From: Nitrosopelagicus sp. REDSEA-S31_B2
Lineage (GTDB): Archaea > Thermoproteota > Nitrososphaeria > Nitrososphaerales > Nitrosopumilaceae
Reading direction: 5' to 3'
Assembly: GCA_001627235.1 (NCBI GenBank)
Contig: LUPB01000004.1
Coordinates: 3,372 to 46,219, forward strand
DNA length: 42,848 nucleotides
In this document: positions 33,234 through 41,858 of the stretch, piece by piece
Layout: each line of letters opens with the position of its first letter
Numbering within the stretch: position 1 is the first letter of the stretch
Notes under the pieces: generated by a model
The model's database searches: none
The model's input: only the letters and a program-made list of their open reading frames with translations
What the model was told of the DNA's origin: nothing
Made by a program: the position numbers and the translations under genes

Positions 33234-33245
33234 ATCATCTAATGC

Positions 33246-33256
33246 ATTTTTATAAT
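33246..33256 (+). promoter_or_regulatory. TATA-like box of tRNA-Ser
   Basis: ATTTTTATAAT lies 33-43 bp before the mature 5' end of the tRNA. It would start transcription about 10 nt upstream and give a short 5' leader for RNase P. Confidence 0.5.
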
Positions 33257-33288
33257 CACTATCAAATTATTATTTAGCGAAAGCTAAT

Positions 33289-33390
33289 GCCGAGGTCGCC
33301 TAGCCTGGTAGGGCGCGCGCCTGGAAATCTAAAAACCATAAAGCGCGTTCTCGCAAGGGATCGAGAGTTCAAATCTCTCTCTCGGCGCCA
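33289..33390 (+). tRNA. tRNA-Ser (GGA) with a 15-nt intron and encoded CCA
   Basis: Type II tRNA. The acceptor GCCGAGG pairs with TCTCGGC and the discriminator is G, followed by genomic CCA (33388-33390). The D-stem is GCCT/GGGC and the anticodon stem CGCGC/GCGCG. The variable arm is TCTC-GCAA-GGGA, and the T-stem GAGAG/CTCTC has loop TTCAAAT. The anticodon loop is 22 nt instead of 7. Removing 15 nt (33327-33341, canonical 37/38 site) leaves CTGGAAA with anticodon GGA. The discriminator G and the long arm support Ser over Leu. Confidence 0.92.
33327..33341 (+). other. tRNA-Ser intron (15 nt)
   Basis: Intron at position 37/38 of the anticodon loop. Exon TGG (33-35) can pair with intron CCA (33336-33338), giving a three-pair central helix flanked by A-rich bulges. 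This is a shortened, relaxed bulge-helix-bulge motif for the archaeal splicing endonuclease. The borders could shift by one nucleotide because of flanking A residues. Confidence 0.75.
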
Positions 33391-33428
33391 TATTTAATTT
33401 AAAATTAAACCACGTATGTTTGATCATA

Positions 33429-34724
33429 TTGAAAAATTTTGATATTGCAATTGTTGGTGGAGGTGTATTAGGGACTAGCATCTCATATTGGATTTCAAAT
33501 CTATATGACCTGAACGTATGTGTGATTGATAAAGAATCTGATGTTGCAAAACATACTAGTGGAAGAAATACAGGCGTGGTTCACACTCCCTTCTATCTTG
33601 ATCCTGTAAAGAAAAAAATTTTTGCAAAATCTGCTTATTTGTCAAATGAATTATGGAAAAAACTTGCAAACAAAACACATACTCCTTGGAATGAAGTTGG
33701 AACAATTGAAATTGCATTGGATGAAAAACAACACAAAACACTAGAAAAATACAAAAAATGGGGCATACAAAATGGTGTTTCTGAAAACAATCTCACATTA
33801 TTGGATTCCAATGAAGTTAAACAAAAAGAAAAAAATGTTGTATGTCACTCTGGATTATTTTGTAAAAGTGATATATCAACTGATTATACGAGACTGACAC
33901 AAGAAGTCAAAAAAATATCAATTCAAAATTCAACTGAATTTATTTTTGAAAAAAATATACTATCATTTGATAATAATGATGACATTCAAATAAATTTCCA
34001 AGATAATTCTTCGATCAAATGTAATTATCTAATTAATTGTTCTGGAGGAAATTCACTAGATATTGCAAAACAGTTTGGGTTATTGGAAACTTTTTCTGAT
34101 CTACATTTTCGAGGAGAATACTGGATTGCTGATTCTGCTTATGCTAATCTTGTAAATACTAACATCTATTCTGTAGCACGACATCCTGAATTTCCATTTT
34201 TAGACCCTCATTGGATTAAACGTGCAAACGGAACTTCTGAGATTGGTCCTAATGCGGTACCTGTTCCAACACCTGAAACATATGATGGATTTGTAACTGA
34301 TATCCCATCAACAATATCAAAATTAGGCGACATTCTTACTGGTGGTGCCAAAAAATTATTTCTCAACCCTGAATTTCTATCTCTCATAACTCATGAATTT
34401 AGAAGCTCTCTTTCAAAAGATGCAATGGTAGAACGTGTAATGAATTTTATTCCAAAATTACAATCTAGTTATTTTACAAAAAAAGGAACTTCTGGAATAC
34501 GAACTCCTGTAATCTCACCTGATGGTAATTTTGTACCTGATGTTATAGAACGCGAAGGTCATAATTCATTTCACATTGTAAATTATAATTCTCCTGGAGC
34601 AACTGGCGCTCCTGCATTTTCTGCTTTAGTAATAAAAAAATTACAAAATAAAGGAATTCTCAAAAATTCAATTTCTCAAAAAAACACACTGTGGAATTTT
34701 GATTCTATAATAGAACAGATTTAA
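33429..34724 (+). CDS. FAD-dependent oxidoreductase, L-2-hydroxyglutarate oxidase-like (LhgO)
   Basis: The ~431-aa flavoprotein of the DAO superfamily begins KNFDIAIVGGGVLGTSISYWI with the dinucleotide-binding GxGxxG. It also has HTSGRNTGVVHTPFY (about 44-58), NCSGGNSLDIAKQFG, FRGEYW and a C-terminal GTSGIRTPVISPDG ... NYNSPGATGAPAFSALV. These resemble L-2-hydroxyglutarate oxidase/dehydrogenase more than glycerol-3-phosphate dehydrogenase. Both starts are TTG: 33429 gives the usual N-terminus; 33420 would add three residues. The substrate is inferred only from family resemblance. Confidence 0.8.
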   Translation: MKNFDIAIVGGGVLGTSISYWISNLYDLNVCVIDKESDVAKHTSGRNTGVVHTPFYLDPVKKKIFAKSAYLSNELWKKLANKTHTPWNEVGTIEIALDEKQHKTLEKYKKWGIQNGVSENNLTLLDSNEVKQKEKNVVCHSGLFCKSDISTDYTRLTQEVKKISIQNSTEFIFEKNILSFDNNDDIQINFQDNSSIKCNYLINCSGGNSLDIAKQFGLLETFSDLHFRGEYWIADSAYANLVNTNIYSVARHPEFPFLDPHWIKRANGTSEIGPNAVPVPTPETYDGFVTDIPSTISKLGDILTGGAKKLFLNPEFLSLITHEFRSSLSKDAMVERVMNFIPKLQSSYFTKKGTSGIRTPVISPDGNFVPDVIEREGHNSFHIVNYNSPGATGAPAFSALVIKKLQNKGILKNSISQKNTLWNFDSIIEQI

Positions 34725-34747
34725 TATTCCTCAATAAAGGAAATATC

Positions 34748-35011
34748 ATGTTCCCTGATAGATGTTCTGTAAAACATAATGGTCGCGATTGTGTAAATCC
34801 ACCTGAATTTGTTGTAGAAATTGTGCATAATTCTGATTCTTACATGGTTGGACTTACATGTGAAAAACACAAAAATGTTGTATCTGTGAAAATTGGTGAA
34901 TTACAAAAAATTGGAAAAATTCCTGAAGGTACACTTGAATTTCAAAAACTAAAAGCGGTAGGAACAGATTGTATAAAAGGTGACCCTGATGCACTTATCC
35001 AAATAGATTAA
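34748..35011 (+). CDS. Small Cys/His protein of unknown function (87 aa)
   Basis: Not recognised. C6, C15, C38 and H41 (RCSVKHNGRDCVNPP ... GLTCEKHK) are spaced like a one-metal zinc knuckle; a further Cys is near residue 75. No membrane segment. Follows the LhgO-like gene by 23 bp on the same strand and ends overlapping the convergent dehydrogenase by 4 nt. A role in binding zinc or in protein-protein contact is possible but not shown. Confidence 0.75.
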   Translation: MFPDRCSVKHNGRDCVNPPEFVVEIVHNSDSYMVGLTCEKHKNVVSVKIGELQKIGKIPEGTLEFQKLKAVGTDCIKGDPDALIQID

Positions 35012-35976
35012 ACAGAATAAAGTAATTTTTTTCCTTCTAAACCCGAAATCAAGTTTTTCACAGTTATGTCTGACATCTTGGATCTTGTTTCTTCAGTCGA
35101 GCTTCCTATGTGAGGTGACAGTACAACGTTTTCTAATTTTAACAATTGACTCTTGGTTTCAATAGGTTCTAATTCATAAACATCTATTCCTGCACCCTGA
35201 ATTTGTTTTTTCTTTAATGCTGTAATCAGGTGTTTTTCATTTACAATCTTTCCTCTTGCTGTGTTTATTAAAAATGAAGTATCTTTCATTTTTTTAAAAA
35301 TTTTTGAGTCAATCTTATGATGTGTATCTTTACTATATGGAATATGTAGTGAAACCACATCACTGTTTTCAAAGAGCTTATTTTCTGAAAGATATTTCAC
35401 ATTCAATCTTTTTTCTAAATTTTTTGATATTGGTCGTCTACTATGATAAACTACTTTCATTCCTAATCCATTTGCTTTTTTTGCTACCTCTTTTCCAATT
35501 CTTCCCATACCTAAAATCCCTATAGTTTTTCCAGAAACCTCAACACCCGTGTAATCATTAGCGCCAAAGACTTGCTTCCATCTTTTCTCTCGGATTAGCC
35601 TATCTCCTTCAGTAACTCTTCTCATCACATCTAAAATTAATGCAATTGTTAGTTCTGCTGTTGCATTAGTTAGGACTTCTGGTGTATATCCAATCTTAAT
35701 GCCTTGTGATCTTGCAAAATCTATGTCTATATGATCAAATCCTACACTAAACGTACTAATTATTCTGAGATTTTTTGCAGCTTGAATCACTTCTTTATCT
35801 ATTATATCATATGGATGACAAATCAAACCATCTGAATTTTTGATTTTATTAATAAGAATTTTTTTGGGAATTGGAATCTTTCCTGAATGTAACATCACAT
35901 TACATTTCTTACTTAACTCTTCTAATGCTGATCTATGTAAGCGTCTTGTAACTAATACGTTGAAATGTTTTTTCAT
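35008..35976 (-). CDS. D-isomer-specific 2-hydroxyacid dehydrogenase
   Basis: The 322-aa NAD(P)-dependent enzyme has the Rossmann motif GKTIGILGMGRIGKEVAKKA (about 148-167). Catalytic residues are the Arg in NTARGKIVNE, the Glu in LEPIETKSQLL and the His in LSPHIGSSTEE. It resembles glyoxylate/hydroxypyruvate reductases or phosphoglycerate dehydrogenase lacking the ACT domain. The ATG at 35976 gives MKKHFNVLVTRRLH; a TTG at 35991 is also in frame. Convergent to the two genes on the left; any link to the LhgO-like enzyme's 2-hydroxyacid chemistry is speculation. Confidence 0.88.
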   Translation of the reverse strand: MKKHFNVLVTRRLHRSALEELSKKCNVMLHSGKIPIPKKILINKIKNSDGLICHPYDIIDKEVIQAAKNLRIISTFSVGFDHIDIDFARSQGIKIGYTPEVLTNATAELTIALILDVMRRVTEGDRLIREKRWKQVFGANDYTGVEVSGKTIGILGMGRIGKEVAKKANGLGMKVVYHSRRPISKNLEKRLNVKYLSENKLFENSDVVSLHIPYSKDTHHKIDSKIFKKMKDTSFLINTARGKIVNEKHLITALKKKQIQGAGIDVYELEPIETKSQLLKLENVVLSPHIGSSTEETRSKMSDITVKNLISGLEGKKLLYSV

Positions 35977-35996
35977 CGAATGTATGGTCAAACCAT

Positions 35997-36010
35997 TTAT
36001 AATATTTAAT
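35997..36010 (+). promoter_or_regulatory. TATA-like box of the 2-oxoacid:ferredoxin oxidoreductase operon
   Basis: TTATAATATTTAAT lies about 20-26 bp before the TTG of the Cys-rich mini-protein. It is the only obvious box before the alpha and beta subunit genes. Confidence 0.5.
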
Positions 36011-36023
36011 CATAACAAAATCA

Positions 36024-36158
36024 TTGTCTTCATCAGATGATTTATTCAATTGTTCTGAGTGTGAAAAACCGATAGAACGATGTATTTGTGTTTGCCCTTA
36101 TTGTGGCGAACGAGACAAATGTGAATGTGCATTATTTGATGCAGCAACTGGAGGATAA
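36024..36158 (+). CDS. Cys-rich mini-protein (44 aa) ahead of 2-oxoacid oxidoreductase
   Basis: From TTG 36024 the frame encodes 44 residues with eight cysteines: C10-x2-C13, then C20-x-C22-x-C24-x2-C27, then C33-x-C35 (NCSECEKPIERCICVC, PYCGERDKCECA). It ends 2 nt before the ATG of the oxidoreductase alpha subunit. A TATA-like TTTATAATATTTAA (35997-36010) sits about 22 bp upstream, so this would be the first gene of the operon. The pattern suits a zinc ribbon or small metal-binding protein; it does not match the standard 4Fe-4S ferredoxin signature. Possible assembly or electron-transfer helper, unproven. Confidence 0.65.
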   Translation: MSSSDDLFNCSECEKPIERCICVCPYCGERDKCECALFDAATGG

Positions 36159-36160
36159 AA

Positions 36161-38071
36161 ATGACTGTTGATTTTACATGGATGATTGGTGGACCACAAG
36201 GTAGCGGTGTTGAAACTGCGGCAAACATTTTTTCTCAAGTATATTCAAAAATGGGTTATCAAATATTTGGAAAACGTGAATATTATTCAAATATCAAAGG
36301 TGAACATAGTTATTTTGCTGTACGAATATCTGATGAAAAAATTAATTCTAGCATAAAAGGAACCAACATGCTGATTGCATTTGATGCTGAAACAATTTTT
36401 AGACATGCAGATGATGTACTGGAAAATGGAATTATCATATATGATTCAACTTTAGAAAACATGAAAGTCTCAGATGTCATAACATTTGAGCATGATTTTA
36501 AACAAAGATTACAATCTCTACTTAATTCAAAAAATAAACTTGATACTGTATCTGGTATATTGGAGTTAGCATCAGAAAATGGTGTTAGCGTTAATTCAGT
36601 TTCTTTCAGATCTCTACTTACTGAACTTTCTGAAAAACTGGAAAATCCCCGAATTAAAAACATGACTAGGATGTTTAACGTACTTGGTGTTTCATTATCT
36701 TTGGGAATGTTACAAATCCCTTCTGAAAAATTAACCGAATCGATAAATTCTATTTTCTCAAAGAAAAAATCTATAGCTGAACTCAATGTGTCTGCAGCAA
36801 ATTTTGCTTACAACTTTGCTTCTGCCAAATTTGAAAATTCTCAATTTAATTTCCCATCGAAATCAATTACTGAAGAAACTATGCTTGTCCAAGGCCATTA
36901 TGGAACATCAATCGGAAAAATTATAGCTGGTTGTAGATTTCAATCATATTATCCAATTACCCCTGCAACTGATGAAAGTGATTTCTTAGAAAGAAATGAA
37001 ATACTTCAAATCAATGAAGATCGTCCTGGTTCTACACTTGTAGTACAAACTGAGGATGAAATATCTGCAATAGGAATGGCTATAGGTTCATCTCTCACTG
37101 GTACACGTTCATCTACGTGTACTTCTGGTCCTGGATTTTCATTAATGGCTGAATCATTAAGCTGGGCAGGAATAAACGAAATTCCTTTAGTAATCACACT
37201 GTACCAGAGAAGCGGTCCTTCAACTGGACTTCCTACACGTCACGGACAAGATGATATGTTATTTGCAATAAATGCTGGTCATGGTGAATTCCCACGAATT
37301 GTATATGCTTCTGGTAATGTTTCTGACAGTTTTTACGACACCGCACGAGTTTTCAACTATGCTGATGTATACCAAGTTCCTGTTATTCATCTTTTAGACA
37401 AATTTATCGCAAGTTCTGTTTCAACTTGTAAAAAATTTGATGAATCTAAAATAACAATTAATCGAGGAAAACTACTAGATGAAATTAAATCTGAAAATTA
37501 TAATAGGTTTGAACACACCTCTGATGGAATATCACCTCGTTCAAAATTAGGATTAGAAAATGGAATATTTTGGAATACTGGTGACGAAAGTGATATTCAT
37601 GGTCACATCACAGAGGATCCTGTTGTTCGTGTTCAAATGATGGACAAACGACAATCACGTTTAGATCATATCTTAGAAAATATCCCTGAAGATGAACAAA
37701 TTATCAAACATTCTGATGGTGAAATTTGTATTGTCTCATGGGGGTCTGCACAAGGTCCTATCATAGATGCTATTAAAATGCTCCAAAATGATGGAATCAA
37801 AATTGGTTTTATTGAAATAAAACTCTTAAACCCATTTCCTAAGAATTTATTAAAAAAATATCTATCTGATGTGAAAACGATAATTGATGTTGAAGCAAAC
37901 TACACTGGTCAATTAGGTTCTTTAATTCGACAAAATCTAGAGATGGATCCTGATTATTATATTCTAAAATTCACAGGAAGACCAATGACTTGTACCGAAT
38001 TATATGAATCAATAAAAAAAGTTGTAAACAATGATGCCGAAAAAAGAGAGGTTTTAACATATGGCGCTTAA
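36161..38071 (+). CDS. 2-oxoacid:ferredoxin oxidoreductase, fused gamma-alpha subunit
   Basis: A 636-aa subunit of the CoA-acylating enzyme that interconverts a 2-oxoacid with acyl-CoA, CO2 and reduced ferredoxin. Residues 1-190 form the gamma domain ([35 protein letters not shown]). The alpha domain starts near 245 with [21 protein letters not shown], then [13 protein letters not shown] and [20 protein letters not shown]. The fused arrangement is that of archaeal two-subunit enzymes acting on pyruvate and/or 2-oxoglutarate. The last 11 nt overlap the beta gene. Confidence 0.93.
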   Translation: MTVDFTWMIGGPQGSGVETAANIFSQVYSKMGYQIFGKREYYSNIKGEHSYFAVRISDEKINSSIKGTNMLIAFDAETIFRHADDVLENGIIIYDSTLENMKVSDVITFEHDFKQRLQSLLNSKNKLDTVSGILELASENGVSVNSVSFRSLLTELSEKLENPRIKNMTRMFNVLGVSLSLGMLQIPSEKLTESINSIFSKKKSIAELNVSAANFAYNFASAKFENSQFNFPSKSITEETMLVQGHYGTSIGKIIAGCRFQSYYPITPATDESDFLERNEILQINEDRPGSTLVVQTEDEISAIGMAIGSSLTGTRSSTCTSGPGFSLMAESLSWAGINEIPLVITLYQRSGPSTGLPTRHGQDDMLFAINAGHGEFPRIVYASGNVSDSFYDTARVFNYADVYQVPVIHLLDKFIASSVSTCKKFDESKITINRGKLLDEIKSENYNRFEHTSDGISPRSKLGLENGIFWNTGDESDIHGHITEDPVVRVQMMDKRQSRLDHILENIPEDEQIIKHSDGEICIVSWGSAQGPIIDAIKMLQNDGIKIGFIEIKLLNPFPKNLLKKYLSDVKTIIDVEANYTGQLGSLIRQNLEMDPDYYILKFTGRPMTCTELYESIKKVVNNDAEKREVLTYGA

Positions 38072-39026
38072 GGTGGGTGATTTCAAAACTGATGTGCACA
38101 ATGACTGGTGTCCTGGATGTGGAGACTTTGGAATTGTAAATGCAATTCAAATGGCTCTTGCAGAAATGGAAATTCCTAGACACCAATCTGCAATATTCTC
38201 GGGAATTGGCTGCTCTGGTAAAACATCACATTTCATTAATGTTTTTGGTGTTCATACTCTTCACGGTCGTGTTCTTACTTTTGCACAAGGTGCTAAGATT
38301 GCAAATCCAAATCTTGAGATTATTGCCGTAGGTGGTGATGGTGATGGACTAGGTATTGGTGCTGGTCATTTTGTTGCTGCTGGTAGACGTAACGTTGACA
38401 TGACTTACATTATTTTTGATAATGCAGTTTATGGATTAACAAAAGGTCAAGCATCTCCTACACTGAAACTAGGTGAAAAAACCAAATCCTTACCAACTCC
38501 TAACACGAATTATAATGTCAATCCAATTGGTTTAGCAATTGCTAGTGGTTTTACTTTTGCTGCTAGAGGTTATTCATATGATATTCGTCAACTAAAAGAT
38601 CTAATTATTGCTGCAGTAAAACACAAGGGTCTAGCATTTCTCGATGTTTTACAACCTTGTCCAACCTACAATGATATAAACACTAGAGATTGGTTTGGTG
38701 GTGAAGATAGAATTGATGAAGATACAAAAAAACCAATGCCACGGATTTACAAATTAGAAGATACTGACTATGATCCTGTTGTTCATTTTAGTGATGAAAC
38801 AGAATTAAATCAGAAAAAAACTCAAGCACTTGTAAAATCAATGGAATGGGATTCAAAAATACCAACTGGAATATTCTACAAAAACGAACTAATCACTCCA
38901 TATACTAGAAGATTAACAGATAAAATTCCAAATTATGTTGAAAATCCCTCTGCATTACAAAAAATTTCAAAAAATAATGCCCCAATTACAAATATCAGTC
39001 AAATACTTGATATGTACAAAGTCTAG
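38061..39026 (+). CDS. 2-oxoacid:ferredoxin oxidoreductase, beta subunit
   Basis: The 321-aa thiamine-diphosphate subunit has the ThDP/Mg motif [14 protein letters not shown] (91-104) with [10 protein letters not shown] (121-130). C17, C20 (WCPGCGDFG) and C51 (GIGCSGKT), with a later Cys in LQPCPTYND, bind one 4Fe-4S cluster. Together with the fused alpha subunit this makes the complete two-subunit enzyme without a separate ferredoxin-like delta subunit. The start overlaps the alpha gene, which suggests coupled synthesis. Confidence 0.94.
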   Translation: MALKVGDFKTDVHNDWCPGCGDFGIVNAIQMALAEMEIPRHQSAIFSGIGCSGKTSHFINVFGVHTLHGRVLTFAQGAKIANPNLEIIAVGGDGDGLGIGAGHFVAAGRRNVDMTYIIFDNAVYGLTKGQASPTLKLGEKTKSLPTPNTNYNVNPIGLAIASGFTFAARGYSYDIRQLKDLIIAAVKHKGLAFLDVLQPCPTYNDINTRDWFGGEDRIDEDTKKPMPRIYKLEDTDYDPVVHFSDETELNQKKTQALVKSMEWDSKIPTGIFYKNELITPYTRRLTDKIPNYVENPSALQKISKNNAPITNISQILDMYKV

Positions 39027-39039
39027 TTAATGACAAATG

Positions 39040-39048
39040 ATTATTAGA
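39040..39048 (+). promoter_or_regulatory. TATA-like box of the unknown gene at 39072
   Basis: GATTATTAG is centred about 28 bp before the TTG start at 39072 and is followed by a T-run (39051-39064), which could also end the upstream operon. Confidence 0.4.
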
Positions 39049-39071
39049 TAGTTTTTTCTTTTTTACTACTA

Positions 39072-39506
39072 TTGAATATATCTGATGTAAATAGAATATT
39101 TCGAAAATCTATAATCAATGAATTTTTTATTCCTGAATTAACAAAACTTGATTTTAAAAAGTCAAATGTTAAACATCCTGAAATCACTACTGATGGATTA
39201 ATGCAATCCAATCTATTACACATCTTTTTTGACGTTGATACTGGAAATGATTATCCTGATGGTGATGAATGGTTTATCGCTGAATTTCTATTTCCATATG
39301 AAATGAAACTACCCGATAATCTGAAAGGAACTGATTATTTCACCACTATTTCTGTTGAAGAAGGCAAGACCTTTTGGCATCATCGTGAATTAATTCGTTA
39401 CAAATATGGAAAATCAAAAAAATTGGATGAATCTCTAGATTTTATTGAATCAAAATACAAGGAATTGCATTCAATGGTTGAACCACTTGAAAAAGAGATT
39501 AAGTAG
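39072..39506 (+). CDS. Protein of unknown function (144 aa)
   Basis: Not recognised. Acidic, soluble-looking protein without membrane spans or cysteines. The sequence alternates helix (NRIFRKSIINEFF, LDESLDFIESKYKELHSMVEPLEKEIK) with a central beta region (LLHIFFDVDTGNDYPDGDEWFIAEFLFP). It starts at TTG. It converges with the next gene, overlapping by 8 nt. Confidence 0.65.
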   Translation: MNISDVNRIFRKSIINEFFIPELTKLDFKKSNVKHPEITTDGLMQSNLLHIFFDVDTGNDYPDGDEWFIAEFLFPYEMKLPDNLKGTDYFTTISVEEGKTFWHHRELIRYKYGKSKKLDESLDFIESKYKELHSMVEPLEKEIK

Positions 39507-40038
39507 TTAATTTCCATCCCTTCTCAGAATTCACAAATTTCTTTTCATCTGTAAAAACTGTATTTAATCTCCATCTTGCAGCATCTTGATCAAAATTGTA
39601 AATCACACTTTTTACTCCCATTGGCAGTTTTTCTTCATCTAGATGATATGGAAGTAATTCTACAACAAAATCTATCTTCTCAACTTCCATCTTAAACCAC
39701 TGGCTCTCATCTGATTCAATTAGAAATTTTATGTTTGGTTCACCTGAAAAATTTAATTCAATTCTTAACGCTTTTCCATTTCCTCGACGTCGTTTCATCT
39801 CCTTGAAAACTCCTTTCAGTCTATCCCACTCCTTAAAATCAAACCATTTGAAAAACTCCTCATTGAACGAGTAGGGAAATAATATCTCTAAGTGACTAAC
39901 AAATTTCTCTTCGTATGTATTCTCAATTTCCTCCTCTTCGGTTAGAAATCTTTTATCTAAAATACTTGTAATCACATTAATTTCCCATGGAGATACTCCA
40001 TAGTGTTTCATGATTAATGGCTTAATTTGTTCAGACAC
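39499..40038 (-). CDS. Protein of unknown function (179 aa)
   Basis: Not recognised. The N-terminal helical part (PLIMKHYGVSPWEINVITSIL, then an acidic TEEEEIENTYEEKF) leads to a basic KEMKRRRGNGKALRIELNF region and a beta-rich C-terminus (VEKIDFVVELLPYHL, GVKSVIYNFDQDAARWRLNTVF). No signal, membrane span or cysteine motif. It follows the 183-aa gene on the minus strand by 32 nt, so the two may be co-transcribed. Confidence 0.65.
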   Translation of the reverse strand: MSEQIKPLIMKHYGVSPWEINVITSILDKRFLTEEEEIENTYEEKFVSHLEILFPYSFNEEFFKWFDFKEWDRLKGVFKEMKRRRGNGKALRIELNFSGEPNIKFLIESDESQWFKMEVEKIDFVVELLPYHLDEEKLPMGVKSVIYNFDQDAARWRLNTVFTDEKKFVNSEKGWKLTT

Positions 40039-40070
40039 GAAACTTATTCTTCAGATTAATAATTAAAGCT

Positions 40071-40622
40071 TCAAAGTGTGTGTAAATACTTCCACAAATA
40101 CATTGCACCCACAGTTCCAATCATGAATAACATTGGCTTCCATGCAAAAACTGGAATATCAGGTGTGACCAATTTTATTTTGTACTCATCTAAAACTTTG
40201 TTAACGTATTTGCTGATTCTCTTATTCAGTATGTCATATTTTATTCCATTTCTCTTTAATATGGTCTCAATTTCATAGATGACCGCAGTACGTTGACTGA
40301 ATAAATGTTGTAAATAATCTCTCGAGATTTCCACTTCTCCCTGAATTGAAATACTATCTTTTGTATTACTGAATAATCTTACATGCATTTCCCATGGTTT
40401 TTTTAATTTTAGTGACAGTCCATCGCCAATTTGAAAAGGTTGTTTATGCTCAAATTTTACCGTAGTAAATCCTTCATCAAAAAGAATTTTTCTCATCTTT
40501 TCAGCACTCTCTTTTACGATAAGATGTAATTCTTCTACTCCAGTCATCTTGTCAACATGAATTTTTTTGTCTTCTCCATTTCCAACAGAAACTGTTTTTG
40601 GATATTTTGTCACATATTCCAT
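40071..40622 (-). CDS. Tail-anchored protein of unknown function (183 aa)
   Basis: Not recognised. The cytosolic part (residues 1-155) is mixed alpha/beta with a helix VKESAEKMRKILFDEGF. It ends in one hydrophobic C-terminal segment (MLFMIGTVGAMYLWKYL, about 164-181), giving a tail-anchored topology. The minus-strand GTTAAATATG box centred about 26 bp before the ATG suggests a leaderless mRNA. It diverges from pus10 across an 80-bp gap. Confidence 0.65.
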   Translation of the reverse strand: MEYVTKYPKTVSVGNGEDKKIHVDKMTGVEELHLIVKESAEKMRKILFDEGFTTVKFEHKQPFQIGDGLSLKLKKPWEMHVRLFSNTKDSISIQGEVEISRDYLQHLFSQRTAVIYEIETILKRNGIKYDILNKRISKYVNKVLDEYKIKLVTPDIPVFAWKPMLFMIGTVGAMYLWKYLHTL

Positions 40623-40643
40623 TTAATCCCCTACCCGAAATCT

Positions 40644-40680
40644 CATATTTAACACTAATCTAAATAACAAATATTCATTA
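40644..40680. promoter_or_regulatory. Back-to-back TATA-like boxes between the tail-anchored gene and pus10
   Basis: CATATTTAAC (40644-40653) serves the minus-strand gene starting at 40622. ATATTCATTA (40671-40680) lies about 26 bp before the GTG of pus10 at 40703. Both have leaderless spacing. Confidence 0.45.
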
Positions 40681-40702
40681 AATCACACACGTATTCAACT
40701 AT

Positions 40703-41818
40703 GTGAAATCACAGTCTTCCCTAGTATCTAAAATGGAAAAAAATTATCCTTTGTGCAAACATTGTGAAAGACGACTCGTTTCAAAATCAATTGCAAAAAA
40801 TAATTCCAAATTTAATAAACTCTCAAAAAGTAAATGCTACATATGCAAGGACATTTTTGAGACACTCGACTCAATGCTGTTTAATATTTATGAAAAAACA
40901 AGTAATTTTGATTTTAAAACTTTCAACTTGGGTCTAACTTTAAAACACTCATATCTGGAAAGAGATGATTATCTAAAATCAAAATTCAAAATAAAAGGTA
41001 TTGAAAATTTAAAATTTAGTATTTCTAATGAATTAGCAAAAAAAATAGTTAAAAAAACAAAATCCAAAAGAGTTAGTGAGCATCCTGACATATTCTTACA
41101 AATTAACTTCAAGGATGAATCATGTAAAATTAGGTCAAAACCAATATTCGTATATGGAAGATATAATAAAAAAATCCGAAAAATATCTCAAAAACTAAAA
41201 TCATGTGAAAAATGTAATGGTATTGGCTGTCATAATTGTAATTTTACTGGATTAGAAAATATTGAAAGTGTAGAAGGAAAAATATCTTCTTTCTTCAAGA
41301 AAAAATTTGACTCGGCACAAGTACAAATCAATTGGATAGGCGGGGAAGATCAATCTAGTTTAGTTCTTGGTAATGGAAGGCCATTTTTTGCTAAAATACT
41401 TAATCCAAAAAAACGTAATCGATTTTTACAAAAATCCTCTAACTTAGATACTGTTTCTCTATCTGAATTAAGAAAATTATCTGTTCAGCCTAAAGGTTCA
41501 GTTCCTTTCAAATCTGAAGTTTCTATAACCATTGATACTAAAAATTCAATTTCCTCACACACATTGAAAAAACTGTCTATTTTAAAAAATGCTGAAATCA
41601 TTAATAATTCAAAAGATAAGAAAAATATTCCTAAGAGAATTTATGACATTCATTACAAAAAACTAGGCAAAACTACATTTGTTTTAGATTTATTTGTAGA
41701 TGGTGGAATTCCACTCAAATCCTTTATACAAAATTCTGATCTAACTCCAAATGTTTCTGAATTGTTAGAAAATCCGTGTTTATGTACAAAACTTGATTTC
41801 AAAAATATTATTGTTTAA
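40703..41818 (+). CDS. tRNA pseudouridine synthase Pus10
   Basis: The 371-aa enzyme makes pseudouridine at tRNA positions 54/55 in archaea. The N-terminal accessory region has zinc-binding pairs C18/C21 (LCKHCERR) and C45/C48 (KCYICKD); a second Cys group is at C168, C171, C176 and C179. The catalytic domain has Asp216 in WIGGEDQSSLVLGNGRPFF and the closing FVDGGIPLKSFI. It starts at GTG 40703 (an ATG two bases upstream is immediately stopped); the TATA spacing supports this, with ATG 40733 as alternative. Confidence 0.9.
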   Translation: MKSQSSLVSKMEKNYPLCKHCERRLVSKSIAKNNSKFNKLSKSKCYICKDIFETLDSMLFNIYEKTSNFDFKTFNLGLTLKHSYLERDDYLKSKFKIKGIENLKFSISNELAKKIVKKTKSKRVSEHPDIFLQINFKDESCKIRSKPIFVYGRYNKKIRKISQKLKSCEKCNGIGCHNCNFTGLENIESVEGKISSFFKKKFDSAQVQINWIGGEDQSSLVLGNGRPFFAKILNPKKRNRFLQKSSNLDTVSLSELRKLSVQPKGSVPFKSEVSITIDTKNSISSHTLKKLSILKNAEIINNSKDKKNIPKRIYDIHYKKLGKTTFVLDLFVDGGIPLKSFIQNSDLTPNVSELLENPCLCTKLDFKNIIV

Positions 41819-41830
41819 ACAAATCAAGCT

Positions 41831-41840
41831 TTTTTATACT
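41831..41840 (+). promoter_or_regulatory. TATA-like box of the HExxH protein gene
   Basis: TTTTTATACT is centred about 24-26 bp before the ATG at 41859, directly after the pus10 stop. It supports that ATG instead of the longer open frame from 41793, and a promoter separate from pus10. Confidence 0.5.
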
Positions 41841-41858
41841 AATTTTTCAAGGGTAACT

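Noticed and set aside
33289-33390. tRNA-Ser considered a pseudogene because of its oversized anticodon loop
   Set aside because: All stems are perfect, and removal of 15 nt at the canonical intron site restores a normal tRNA with CCA end.
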